Assembly: GCA_038093975.1 (NCBI GenBank)
Contig: JBBPTG010000028.1
Location: 1-64,000 of the forward strand
Reading direction: 5' to 3'
DNA from: Chalciporus piperatus
Taxonomy: Eukaryota > Basidiomycota > Agaricomycetes > Boletales > Boletaceae
DNA: 64,000 nt
Part shown: positions 10,843-21,885 of the stretch, piece by piece
Position numbering within the stretch: the first letter of the stretch is position 1
Layout of the letters: each line of letters starts with the position of its first letter
The notes under the pieces: model-generated
Database searches by the model: none
What the model was told of the DNA's origin: nothing
What the model saw: only the letters and a program-made list of their open reading frames with translations
Program-made: the position numbers and the translations under genes

Positions 10843-11112
10843 AAGAACCTGATTCTGACAATGGAAGGTAAGCATGCATGATCGAGGGCAAGATCATGTT
10901 TGTCAGGACCTACCTTGATATTCATGTCAGGTGTTGTGTTCTAGTGGTGGGGTGAACAACATGATCTAGCGCTGGATGATGCTTGTGACACTTGCCTGCA
11001 TAGTACAGTACTATGTTTGGTGTTGTTTGGTTTCTTGGCTAGATGAGGAAGGTAGTGGTTGTGGTTCAAGAAGTTGTGATGTGATAGTAACATGGTTGTG
11101 GCTATATAGATG
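10843..11112. repeat. Direct repeat flanking the F-box gene, left copy
   Basis: This 270-bp block aligns over its whole length with 12121-12392, at roughly three quarters identity by eye. Shared blocks include TCTGACAATGG, GCATGCATGATC, TTCTAGTGG, ACTTGCCTGCATA and GTGGTTGTGGTTCAAGA. On the minus strand the F-box gene lies between the two copies, with this copy beyond its stop codon. Confidence 0.8.
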
Positions 11113-11261
11113 TCACGAAATGCACGCGACAACAACTCACAACAACCAACTTCCATGTATATCTGAGGGTGATGCTCGTGTTCTATAGCACAGCATCCAG
11201 AATGCGACTATAGTAGACTATTGTAAGAGAAGTAGCTAGGGAAACATCAGAAAATCAAGAC

Positions 11262-12042
11262 CTATTCTGACGACATTATGTATTCCCATGCCTGAATAAA
11301 CTCTGCCGTCACCAAATCTGTCTCCATTTCCAGATAGACCCCTCGTTTTTTGCAAACAAAGTACAAATCCCCAAACAAGGATTCTATCAGCTCCTTGTCC
11401 GGTTCTGTCAGCGTGATGTGGTCCTCGTTGAATGTTTGCACATTCACTCGAGACAGCCGTGGCATCATGGTCTGGTGGATGGCTGTTGTGAGTGCCTCTA
11501 ACCGTATATGCAACCGAGTGTTTGGGGCAGGTGTGACATAGCGAAGGGTGACAGTGATGTCCGTGATCCTGTCATAGTATGATGATTCATACTGGGGGTC
11601 CGTGGCTGCAGCCAAATGATCTCTCTCTCCTAATCCCCTCCATTTGATGATTGCTGTTGAGGAATCAATGCCTCTGTCTCCCCTCCAATATCTGTGATAA
11701 TAGCAGGCACAATTTTCTGCGATGGAAACAGCCACCTCGACTCTCATCTCATATTCGACATGCTCTTGAGCATTGAGAAGGCACTCTACGAATGGGTCTG
11801 GTGGCCCAAAGACACGATTGATCTTCAATCCTGCTGTCAAGGCTTCAGCGTTACAAGACTTGCTTGCGAGGCGGTAGGCAGCAAGCGAGGAAGCGTCGAG
11901 ATGAGTTGCAATCATCACCATCAGTTCTGTGGGCAAGAGGGTCGTAGATGTCGACAGCTGGCCGTTGATGTGCAAGTCAATGACAATTCATTGCTCGGTA
12001 CAATCTCATGTTCGAGACACTTACCTCCTGCTTCACTTCCAT
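11262..12042 (-). CDS. F-box protein (short, two exons)
   Basis: I place the start at ATG 12042. Exon 1 (MEVKQE) ends in a GTAAGT donor, and the acceptor CAG joins LSTSTTLLPTELMVMIATHL. The main frame runs to the stop at 11262, for about 230 residues. The N-terminus is an F-box (LLPTELMVMIATHLDASSL, then AAYRLASKSCN), the SKP1-binding motif of SCF ubiquitin ligases. The rest has no repeats that I recognise and ends FIQAWEYIMSSE. The main frame lacks an upstream in-frame ATG because a TGA precedes it, so the short first exon is needed. It sits alone in repeat-rich DNA between two 270-bp direct repeats. Its substrate is unknown. Confidence 0.7.
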
Positions 12043-12120
12043 GGCCTATGTCATGATATACATCAGTGATACAATCTTATGCAAGGTAGCACTCTCTGAG
12101 CTTACCTTCTCCATCAATGT

Positions 12121-12392
12121 AAGAACTTGACTCTGACAATGGATGGTGAGCATGCATGATCTAGCGCAAGATCATGCTTGTCGGGACCTACATTGGTGTT
12201 GGCATTTAGTGTGGGATTCTAGTGGTAGAGTGAGCAGCAAGATCTAGCGCTAGATCATGTTAGTGGGACTTGCCTGCATAACAGGGTATTTTGTTTGGGT
12301 TTATTTGGTTCCTTGGCCAAATCAGGAAGGTGATGGTTGTGGTTCAAGAGATGATGTGACGTGACGGTATCATGGTATGCTCTTATATAATG
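12121..12392. repeat. Direct repeat flanking the F-box gene, right copy
   Basis: Counterpart of 10843-11112. It lies upstream of the F-box start on the minus strand, so it could include promoter sequence. It contains an arm-and-core palindrome, CATGATC, TAGCGCAA, GATCATG, at about 12156-12177. No terminal TG...CA or target-site duplication is obvious. Confidence 0.8.
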
Positions 12393-13080
12393 TTCGGCTG
12401 TGCTCTTTGGTCTCACACATTTCTAACAATGTCCTGTCTGTAATGAGGATATGGAGACAGAATTAGTAGTGCTCATTTTGATGAACAATGTTAAGTGTCA
12501 ATCAATGTGGCAAGATGTAAGCAAATACAATGAAAATAAAATGTTGATGTCCTCAGATCGACTTTGTGTTGTGTGTGCACTCAAAGGCTTGTCATAGAGT
12601 CTATTTTTATATCACAGCTACTCTTGCTTGTGAAAGTCAGGCCACATTCATTGCAAATACGAGTCATAATGATGATGGGATGATGGTAAAAGGTGATGAT
12701 GTTCTATTTCCCACACTTGTTTTCAACATGTCATGTGACTGTGGGTGGATGTGACTCTTCTGTAATCCAGCCACAATGTCATTGTTTCTTCCCACACCTT
12801 CTTGCTTTCACAAATGTCACTCATCTTCATATTTTGATTGTCTGCACTCTCTGCTCTTGCTTCTCTGCTTTCAATATATTTGTCATGTAACAACTGTCAC
12901 ATGTTTATTTATTTTGTTCCAATATTTCACTGTTTGATGTATTATTATTGTTTGAGCCATTCTGTTGTATCATTTCATAATGATGTTTTTTTTTGTTTTC
13001 ATCTTCAGTTTGAATCTATTTGAGATACTGTCATTCTGGGATCTCTTTTCATTCTATAATAATTATGTAAGCACTGTCCT
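12393..13080. other. AT-rich stretch without a gene
   Basis: Only short frames of about 60 codons occur, with no domain and no convincing splice structure. The text is pyrimidine-rich on the plus strand (long CTTTTC/TTTGTTT runs). Confidence 0.5.
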
Positions 13081-13094
13081 TTCCATCACATGGA

Positions 13095-13560
13095 CATGAT
13101 CTAACGCATGAACATGCAGCAGTCTTTCCAGAGGTACTTCAGATACTTTCTTGGTTGGGCATGATGGGCACTTCTGTGAGCACTTCCTTGTCAGTGTATG
13201 GACATGGTCTAACGCAAGGCCATGCAGGAGCACATGGCATGATCCTGCGCAAGATCATGCAGAAGTGCCTTCAAAAGTGGATGGTTAGTTTGGGTTATAA
13301 AGGGTGCTTTCAAGTCTGTTCTTAGGATGCATTGAGGCAATAAAAGGTGTTTCCAAGTTTGTCCTGAAGGTACGTTGGGGCAATAAAAGGCGCTTCCAGA
13401 ATCATCATCTCAGTTCACAGAATGGCATTCTCAGGCTGGACATTCTCAATACTTTTCTCACCAGTGCTTGACACGATCTCATGCCCAAGTGCTTCCAAAG
13501 AAGCTTTCCTTTCCAGTGGATTGCATGATCCTGCGCAAGATCATGCAGGAGTGCTTCTGA
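13095..13560. repeat. Dispersed GATC-GCGC palindromes before the tandem array
   Basis: Isolated copies of a dyad with arms like CATGATC/GATCATG around a GCGC core occur at about 13096 (decayed), 13202 (CATGGTC...GGCCATG), 13240 and 13527. GGCAATAAAAGG(T/C)GCTTCC boxes, also found in the array downstream, begin at about 13335. Confidence 0.7.
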
Positions 13561-14188
13561 GTCTGTCTTAAAGGTGCGTGGGGGCAATAAAAGGCGCTTC
13601 CTTGTCCAATGAATAACATGATCCTGTACAAGATCATGTAGGAGCGCTTCCAAAGGCACTTCCAAGTCTATCCTGAATGGGCATGAGGGCAATAAAAGGC
13701 GCTTCCTTTTCCAGTGAATGACATGATCTTGCGCATGATCATGCAAGAGCGCTTCCAAAGGCGCTTCCAAGTCTGGCATAGACATGCGTGAGAACAATAA
13801 AGAGCGCTTCCTTGTCCAATGAATAACATGATCCTGCGCAAGATCATGCAAGAGCGCTTCCAAAGGCGCTTCCAAGTCTATCCTGAATAGGCATGAGGGC
13901 AATAAAAGGCGCTTCTTTTTTCAGTGGATGGCATGATCTTGCGCATGATCATGCAAGAGCGCTTCCAAAGGCGCTTCCAAGTCTATGCTGAATGGGCATG
14001 AGGGTAATGAAAGGCGCTTCCTTTTCCCGTGAATAACATGATCCTGCGCAAGATCATGCAAGAGCGCTTCCAAAGGCGCTTCCAAGTCTGGCATAGACAT
14101 GCGTGAGGACAATAAAGAGCGCTTCTTTTTTCAGTGGATGACATGATCCTGCGCATGATCATGCAAGAGCGCTTCCAATGGCGCTTCC
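13561..14188. repeat. 105-bp tandem repeat (VNTR)
   Basis: Successive units start at 13617, 13722, 13827, 13932, 14037 and 14142 with a spacing of exactly 105 bp each time. Every unit has a GATC-rich palindrome, then GCTTCCAAAGGCGCTTCCAAG, then GGCAATAAAAGGCGCTTCC or a close variant. Units alternate between two types (CAATGAATAAC or similar against CAGTGGATGGC or similar). Because 105 is a multiple of three, a minus-strand frame stays open (repeating LEAPLEALLHDLAQDHVIHW), but I read this as a by-product of the period. Confidence 0.95.
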
Positions 14189-14400
14189 AATGCTTTCAAG
14201 TCTATCCTGAATGTGCGCAAGGGCAATAAAAGGCGCTTCCAATGCTTTCAAGTCTGTCCGAAATGGGCGCAAGGGCAATAAAAGGCGCTTCCAATGCTTT
14301 CAAGTCTGTCCGAAATGGGCGCAAGGGCAATAAAAGGCGCTTCCGGCGCTTCCAATTTGACTTTTGACGGGGCGTTTGGGTCAAAAAAGGCGCTTCCAAA
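14189..14400. repeat. 52-bp tandem repeat adjoining the 105-bp array
   Basis: AATGCTTTCAAGTCTGTCC begins units at 14189, 14241 and 14293, a 52-bp period, each ending in GGCAATAAAAGGCGCTTCC. The units look like the 105-bp unit with the palindrome half deleted. Partial GGCGCTTCC boxes continue to about 14410. Confidence 0.9.
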
Positions 14401-14410
14401 TGAAAGGGCG

Positions 14411-14870
14411 CTTCCGGCCCCAGTGACTCTGGGGCCCGGATAAGAATATTATGAATGCGTCGACGGTTGTGTATAATAACCTCGAGGGGTACGAATCACG
14501 CAATTTTGTGATTCACGGAATTGCGCGATTCAGTGTTTCTGGCGTTCGTGAGGTGTCATGACCCTGTTATGAACCTAACCCATTCGCAAAAAGGGCCTAT
14601 AATTGCATGCCTTTCCCGCGAGTTCCCGCGGGAGGTTTTTCCTGATGCTCTACAGTTGCTTGGACCAAGCAACCGTTGTTGCCGTTGCGAAGAATAACAT
14701 CTTCCCGTCGGTGTACATACTATTGTACGCGACCGTTTCTACCTTCTTTCTCGACTCAAGTGTAAGGATTAGACACATCTTTATTATTTAATGTGCACCT
14801 AGTGTTGAACAAGTAAAGGCGATTGCGGTTAAAGTTAATCTTTCCAATTCGCCGCTATTATGGTGGCGAT
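14411..14870. other. Intergenic; short inverted repeat
   Basis: GAATCAC and GTGATTC form a 7-bp inverted repeat around GCAATTTT at about 14491-14512, followed by a related AATTGCGCGATTC. No gene is visible. The sequence leads into the 3' end of PSD2. Confidence 0.5.
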
Positions 14871-14875
14871 CGTCA

Positions 14876-17800
14876 TCATGGTTTGTGGCTCTGAGAACCG
14901 TTCATCGAGGAAGAGGGGGCATAGCGACATCGACCAATACCCATCCCGACACGGACGAGCGTCTCGAGCGCCGCTCGGCCATTCACCAGAAGATCCTCGT
15001 CCCACTCGACTACGCCTTTCTCGAACAACACCACGATCGTTGAACCACCTGTGTGCGACGACACGACAGAAAGGGTTAGGGTTACGGGACGAGAAACCGG
15101 GAGGAAAGGATTACCGAACGCGAAATAGCCCAGTTCCTGCCCACGCGTTACCTGCTGCCCTTCCTTCGCGGTAATCTTGATGCTCCCGACCATCATTGCA
15201 CCAACGCATACGGCCATCACTCGCCCGAACTGGGGACTATCGATCGGCACGATCGTTCTCGTATTCTCCCCGTAAACGTCCAGCGCGCTCCGGATAGCTT
15301 GAGGCTACCAGATCGATAAAGGGACCGTCACAGTATCGTTAATAGTGTAAAGGGAAGATGTCTGCAAATATATGACTCACGTTGACAGTGTAGTACTCCC
15401 CACTTATGTCAGTCATCCGACCGATCGTACCGTCCACCGGGGTGTGGAATCGATGATAATCCTGCGGTGCCAGACGAAAGATTGCAAGCGACCCGCCAGC
15501 GTATCTTTCAGCGTCCTCTCGGTGCGCATCACCGAACAACCGCGCGACCGTAAAGTCTCGACCTTTGATCCAGAGGCGTGTGGCCTCCGAAATGCTCTCG
15601 AAGGCCATCAAGCGGCAGTCAGCCGCACTCACGAGTCGGGTAGGATCGTCAGGTGAATCAACCAGCCGAGCGTCTGGTGTAAGTTTTCTAGCAAACGTGA
15701 CGACGGTTGAACCTCTGCAGAACATTGAATTAGCCGGAGGAACTCACCGATAGAAGAACTGGTTGAACGTTTCTGGCGAACGACGACCGTGATCGTTAGC
15801 ACGTCATCTAGAGCTCAGAATGTACGCACTGAATGAATCCACGGGGTCTAAAAACTCATCCACGTTGAGGTTATGGTAATCAATGAACACTTGGATGTTC
15901 CGAGCTGATTCAGGCGAGTCATATTTAGCGCCCTGCTTGATCGACAACGATCTGAGCAAGCGACGAGCTGCAGACGACGATCAGCGAGATGCGACGACGA
16001 AGATGAATTTTGACTCACCGCGTGCACCTTCCATCCTTCCTCTGGCGCCCTGAAGCACGCGTTTGTCAGCTATTTGGATCGTTCGACTAACACAGGCAAC
16101 TGACCTTGTACAACAATCGAATCCCGAGTCTGACATATACCTGCATCTTCTCTTCTTCAAGCTGACCCGTTGTCCTGTTCTGCACGATGATGTTCGCCGA
16201 GTTCTAGCGAAAACAGACGATCAACACTTCATCCCATTAACTGACCGGTAAGGACCACGTACCGCACCAAGCTTGTAATTCCCGCTCGACACCTTGGTGA
16301 TCACCTTGGTGTACCATTTCCTCTGGGCCTGGCTTGGAGTAACGAAGTTCCCCACGACGATGCGATCCACTCTGGCCCAATCCTGGGTCGCACAGATCGC
16401 CAGATGCGTCACGATGTCCACTTCCGCTTTCGAGTTCAGTCGGGGTCGGTGACAGAGCGGACAATTTTTCACGTTGATGACGCGCTCAAAGTGGTGAGCT
16501 TCGTTTACGGAAGAGCTGAACAAACCACTGCCAGAAGGGGTATCCTCTGAATCGGACGACGCGTGCGTGAACTGCCGGGTCGACGACGAGGGCATTGACC
16601 AACTTGTTGACGACGTAGAAAGAAGGGGTTCCGAGTCGGTAATCTGTGCCAGCGGTCTCTCGCTCGGTTCCGTCGGGAACGATTCCAGTGGGTATGGGTG
16701 CAACCATGCGTGATTCTCCGTAGGCGATTCGTCGGCGAGCATAACGCTCAGAGGAGGCCCGCAAAAGTCTAGGAGGTCCAGGAAGAACTTTCCCCCTTCT
16801 TCGCCGTTCGTCAGCGGCGTGGGCGAGGAGCCGCTATCCGCAAAGCCGTCCTCCGAATCCAGTCGTTTCTTCTCGCTCCTCGGTCTACATAGTTCATTCT
16901 CCAGGCACATGATCGCCTCGGGTATCGTTAGCTCGTCCTCTAACGGTCTCTTGCCGAATCGGATGAAAAACGAGTCGATAGTCTGTGCAGAGAGTGTCGA
17001 GCCGAGTGAATCGAGCATAGAGGTTAGCTCGAGATGCGAAAGGGTGTTCTCGTCGTCAGTATCGTACTGTTTGAGATATTGCGCCCAGAACCGTTGACGG
17101 AGTGCATCGTATGGCTGAAACTTTGCTCTGTGACGTGACATCAAGGTTCACCCCCGACATGAAATTTTAAAAAAAACTACGGACCTGAAATGAAGCACGG
17201 GGTTGTGCTTCGCCTCCCATGCCATCTCCTTGGCGGTCACCAACGGAAGATGGAACTCTTTCATCGCATCACTTCCGTCGTTTTCTTCACCGTACAATCC
17301 CGTCTTCGGATCTGGTTGTGGTGCGTACTTCACAAGCTCCGAAACGTCGAACCGAGCATCCCCGACGTGGTCGTTCGACGAGAGCTTGTCCCAATCGAGA
17401 ACGGTGAGCTGGACCTTGAACGATGTTTCGTAGCGCCGAACGTGAAACAGGAGCTTCTCGTCCCAGGTGGGATTGAGAGAGTGCCGAATAACTCGCGTAC
17501 GAAAGACTTTTTTTCCGAACGAGGTGACGACGAAGGGATCCATGTCCCAACCGGTACGCGTCACTAGGAAACAATGATGGGAGATCAACTACGTCAAGTG
17601 CAAGGTCAGCGAAGCGCTCACTGTTTTTCAGCCTCGGCAAGTCGCTCGCTCCCTGAATTTCGAGCATGACGATGCCAACGATATCGTTCGCTGCGGAGAA
17701 ATTGTAATCAACGCTCTTGCCCATCGCCCATGACCTCTTGAATTTCTTCTTGGTGCTCGCGCTGACCGTCGGGATGGAGCCTGCACTCGCTGACCTCCGA

Positions 17801-19076
17801 TGTCCAAAATGAGGAGGAATGGGTGAGGGCGGCGCAGGTGAGATGGTCGTGGTAGCAGATGGTGGAGCAATTGATATAGACGGAACATCCAATACTTGAG
17901 CCGCAGGCGTCGCGGATCGCTCGTACGATGGTCCAGTAGAGAGTGGAGGGCGTCGAGGGAATAACTTTGGGAGTTTACTGCGCGACGTTGGCGTCGTGGG
18001 CGTCGGTGTCAACTCCATCGGGGATGGTCGTGCAGTAACTGGTGTCTTATCGTTACCTCCCGGACTGGGATTAATATGTATGACAGGAGGCGGTATGTAG
18101 AGACGGGCAAGTTGAGGAACTGGTCCGTCGTCGTCGTCGTCTTCATCTTCTTCTGAATTGTTCTCTTCTTCGTCGGAACTGATTCCACCATCGTCTTCGA
18201 ATGCGGGTCCAGTGAGATGGGAACGGAGAGTACCAATACCTTCGGTCTATGGCGATTCAAGTCGTGATCCATCAAGATGATGAACACGATACTCACGGGC
18301 GGAGCAGAGACAAGACTCGGACGCGACCGCTTGACGAGCTCGCCAAATATTTCATCGAAGCGCATCAACGGATGCGTATTAGGTGGAGCGACGAACCCAA
18401 GCTTGATTTGGACTGAACCCGAAGCATGCGTAGTAGCTCGCGTTGAAACCAGCGACAGAGACGACGACTGAAAGATCGAGAAATGAACTCATGAGCGAGA
18501 TACACATCAAACAACGCCCGACCGACCTTGTTTTGCTCGTCATGAAACCCGAAAGCATCCCCCTCCCGAAACCAATCCTCCAAAGGCAAAGCGACCTCCC
18601 CAAGGTACTCCTTCCTCAGCACATGATCCCTATCCCAAACCACAATCTCGATCGTACCAAGCCGATCAGCGAGAGAGAGATAAATCGGAAAGTCGAACGT
18701 CGCATCTTTCAAGCTGTACTCGGGGTTTTGATTGCGTTTGATCACGGGAGTATGGTGTCTCGTGCTCAAGAGTGATACGACCACGAACCTAAGGGGATGA
18801 TGGAGATGAACGAAAGTCTGTCAGTACCATAACGGCTTCAGCGATCGGGGACGGAACTGTAGCTCACGGGTCGCAGGAGGCGTTTTTGCCCCGAGAACAG
18901 AGATCCTTACATCCGAGTACCTGTACGCGAAGAAAAACGACGGGTTGCTCGCCCGGGGAGGGAGAGAAGCCGCTCCTTCCGCTTCCGCGACCGCCAGAGA
19001 CACGAGCAGGAAAACGCGCGGCAGTTTTGAGGGCTCGCCCTATCTTCTTGGCTTTCTTCGGTACCGGAGGAATCAT
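14876..19076 (-). CDS. PSD2: Phosphatidylserine decarboxylase, PSD2 type with two C2 domains
   Basis: The enzyme makes phosphatidylethanolamine from phosphatidylserine and, in yeast, acts in Golgi/vacuole membranes. About 13 exons by eye, roughly 1,150-1,200 residues (yeast Psd2 is about 1,140). Domain order is as follows. The first C2 domain (19000-18540) ends [18 protein letters not shown]. Next come the linker [14 protein letters not shown] and an acidic/Pro-rich spacer. The second C2 domain (17680-17190) contains [13 protein letters not shown]. An EF-hand-like [14 protein letters not shown] follows, then a CPLCHRP...THLAIC zinc-like stretch. The decarboxylase domain has [15 protein letters not shown] and [10 protein letters not shown]. 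The self-cleavage motif FGGST is split by an intron just before it, with the pyruvoyl-forming Ser codon at 15041-15043. The stop is at 14876. The 5' start at 19076 is the first in-frame ATG I find; a further 5' exon cannot be excluded. Confidence 0.92.
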
Positions 19077-19573
19077 GAGTGGATGAAGGTTGAGCGGGAT
19101 TGTCCTACAGAATGGTGGAGATCCTGTATTTAGGGAATGATGGTCGCTGGCACAGCAAGGCTGCGGGTAGATTCAGATGGCAGTGACGACCACAGCCCCT
19201 AGAAGACTATTGAATCAATAAATGAAAAGGGAAGACTGTTGGCTGTCCAGCCAGCGTCGTCGAGGAGAAAGAAGAATGAGCAGGAGTTAGGGAACCAAAG
19301 GGTCAATGTAGCATATGCTCAGAGTTTGCTCAGAGTGGTAGCAACCATGACGCAGATTTAATTGTTCCGGTCACCCGGCTCGGTAATCGAACGATACAGC
19401 AGGCGCACAACTGAAAAACTCTGGGAGCTGTTTAAACTGCATTTTTGGATTCAATTCTAAAAATTCCAAAGAGTCCATAGTATTATAATTTCTAGGCGTA
19501 GAGTATTTGACAAGGGTGGACAGAGTAAAGTCCCAACGACATCCCTTAAATCACCTGTCGTGCACTACAGAAG

Positions 19574-20848
19574 TTAGGAAAGGAAGACTATTGCGAACGC
19601 GCAACCAGCGATAGTAGCAAAGGTCGAGATCCCAACTGCGGAAGCACCGTTGTGAGTCGCCGCAGGTGCTCCAGCAGAACCTGTACGAGTACCAGTACCG
19701 CTGACCGGCTTGCCTGTAGTAACAGCGGGGTTACCAGTCGGAGTAGGGAGAGCAGTGTAGAGGTCCTGGGAGCGGTAAGTGACACAGTTGGAAGATGCAG
19801 GGACGACGGGAGTGTAAGGGACGGTGGTGATCGGACCAAGGGCCTCGTCAGGCTGGAAGTATGTCATAGTCTTGCCACCGGATGTGTAAATGCCAGGCGG
19901 GATCATGTCCTCGCCGTGGCAGACTTCAAAGGTACCGTTCTGAGCGTTGTTAGGTGCGTTGTATGCACATCCGAGACGGTCGTAGATGTTCTGGCAATAT
20001 CCTCCTGGGTTGTGTGCTGGGCCGTTGGGGTCGCAAATCTTGAGGCAGAAGCCATTGCCTCCCATGAAGCTTGAAACGAGTGAGAAGGGACAAGAACGTG
20101 GGAGATGATAAAGACATACTTGGTCCAATCGATGACTTGGTTGTAGGTGTTGTTGTTGCCGTTGCTGTTGGAGAAGGCGTTCGAGTACAACAGACCGCCA
20201 AGAGGGTTGCCACGCTGCAACGGTGCTTAGCATGGAAAGGGGCCAATGAGAAATTTTTACTGACCAAGTCAGCACCGTGGGGGTCGAGTTCTCCTCCGTA
20301 GTCGCCAGCGGCGATATTGATCAGGGTCTGGTCGATGAAACCAGCGATCTGTATGTAGTCGGGTGTCACGATGTATTGAACACCTGTGAGGGCGCCGGCG
20401 GGGATGAGACGAGTGCCGTGGCCAGGTTTGGTGCACCAGGCAACCTCCTGGCCTTCCGTATCGCCAATGGTTGAATTTGGCTTGGGAGGAGCCCACAAAC
20501 AAAAGTCTGGATCGTAGTGAATACAGCGAAATAAGACCAAGTTTGAGCTCGTACCGTCTATGTGGTTGACAAAGGATGTCTGACACATTGAGTCCTGGTT
20601 CTGAGTGGTGGAGTTGCAGATATTGTATCCGACTTGAGGTCCACGAAGAGCAGCGGTGTTGTAGTCGACTTGGTAGGGCTGGAAGACCTGAGCAAGAAGT
20701 AAAGGACGATAACCAAGGTACTTACGATTCCCGAGGGGTAGGCATAAGTCTTTTCAACGAGCGGAGTGGGGTCAGCGGGGTCGGGCTGGGCGAGGACGAC
20801 GGACGCAAGGACGAAGGCGAGGAGGGCTGAAAGAGTGGAAGGGGCCAT
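19574..20848 (-). CDS. Secreted GPI-type glycoprotein ('macrofage activating glycoprotein' family), copy 1
   Basis: About 400 residues over five or six exons. ATG at 20848 starts a signal peptide (MAPSTLSALLAFVLASVVLA), and the mature protein begins QPDPADPTPLVEKTYAYPSG. Conserved blocks are FCLWAPPKPNSTIGDTEG, GTRLIPAGALTGVQ, DYGGELDPHGADL, GNPLGGLLYSN and YCQNIYDRLGCAYNAPNNAQ, with many paired Cys. A Ser/Thr/Pro-rich tail precedes a C-terminal hydrophobic end (IAGCAFAIVFLS), typical of a GPI anchor signal. The family is widespread in basidiomycetes under this database name; its biochemical role is not established. It lies about 500 bp upstream of PSD2 on the same strand. A close paralogue on the opposite strand is at 38773-40082. 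Confidence 0.88.
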
Positions 20849-21073
20849 TATATTGTAGATGGACTGTAGTTGGAATGAAGAAGACGGCGAGATGAGGTTG
20901 ACTGAAGCTGACTGGTTGAAAGTAACCGGCGAGATTGATATACCTGTCGGCAAGCTGTCGGCTAATTCATTTTCCCTGGCGCACTGACCACATCACGTGC
21001 GATATACGCGACTCTTTAAACACGCGTTGTACACACGCCGTGACACGATACTCTAGCTACTCTCCCCCGTACA

Positions 21074-21575
21074 ATGGCAAAGACTGTAACAGGTCAGTGC
21101 ATGTACTCGCGCGACGTCGTCCCTTCTCACTCCCACACAGAAACTACCACCAAGGCAGCGACTAAACGTGCCAATACAAAGACGTCCAAGACAGGTCGGT
21201 CACTATATGCGCTCCCTCGACGTGACTTTGAGCATACACATCTGCAGATAAGGAGCACAAGCCCAAGCGTGCCCCTACCGCATACAACCTCTTTGTACAG
21301 GCCCAGATGAAAGAGTGGAAGGCGAGCAACCCTGGCGCACCCATCAAGGAAGCCATGGTCGATGTATGTCCTCATGCGATTGCCGTCGAGTCGTCTCACG
21401 TTCGCTTCAGATCGGTATTCTTTGGCGAGATGCCCCAGAAAACCCTAATCGCGGAAAGGAACCAAAGTCGAGAAAGCCCAAAGCTGACTCAACTAAGTCA
21501 GCTAAACCAGCCAAGAAGGCACCACGCAAATCCAGCGACGTCGAAGACTCGGCCGGCGAGACGAGCGAATGGTAA
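21074..21575 (+). CDS. Small HMG-box (YABBY-like) DNA-binding protein
   Basis: Four exons, about 115 residues. Exon 1 is 21074-21092 (MAKTVT), and introns begin at 21093, about 21195 and about 21364, all GT-AG. The core KPKRAPTAYNLFVQAQMKEW, then KASNPGAPIKEAMVDIGILW, is an HMG box of the kind that bends DNA without strong sequence preference. A Lys/Ser/Pro-rich basic tail (KADSTKSAKPAKKAPRKS) and an acidic end (DVEDSAGETSEW) follow, as in HMGB proteins. It is divergently placed from the glycoprotein gene, with about 225 bp between their start codons. Likely a nuclear chromatin protein. Confidence 0.85.
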
Positions 21576-21885
21576 GATCGTCCGACTCTGACAACCCGGC
21601 CTTGGTTGCTCACTGCATGCTAGATTTCCTAATTTTATTCGGTACTGTATTCTTTAAACTCTGGCTAGAGCGAACCTTGTGCATGTATGCTACCGTATCC
21701 TAATCGATTGCAAATTCAATTTGCAAATCAACATCGCGTTCATCATCACGTGATACGCGTCATCGTCTTTGAATGGTAACAGGCCCCTAACTAGATCGAT
21801 GACGCACAATGACGACGCTCCTGGAGCATATAAATCAAACAGTTTCCTGTTCGCCGCATTGTTCCCCTCTCGAAAACTCAACGAC

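Noticed and set aside
10843..12392. LTR retrotransposon with the F-box gene as cargo
   Set aside because: The direct repeats lack TG...CA ends, a primer-binding site, a polypurine tract and any gag or pol sequence. The observation is kept only as flanking repeats.
13405..14112. Repeat-containing proteins on the minus strand (165 and 63 codons)
   Set aside because: The frames stay open because the tandem unit is 105 bp, a multiple of three. The peptide repeats have no start context, and the same region carries the palindromes and the related 52-bp repeat.
19652..20074. 140-codon plus-strand frame opposite the glycoprotein gene
   Set aside because: Antisense shadow; the minus strand encodes a complete family member with signal peptide and matching exon borders in a paralogue.
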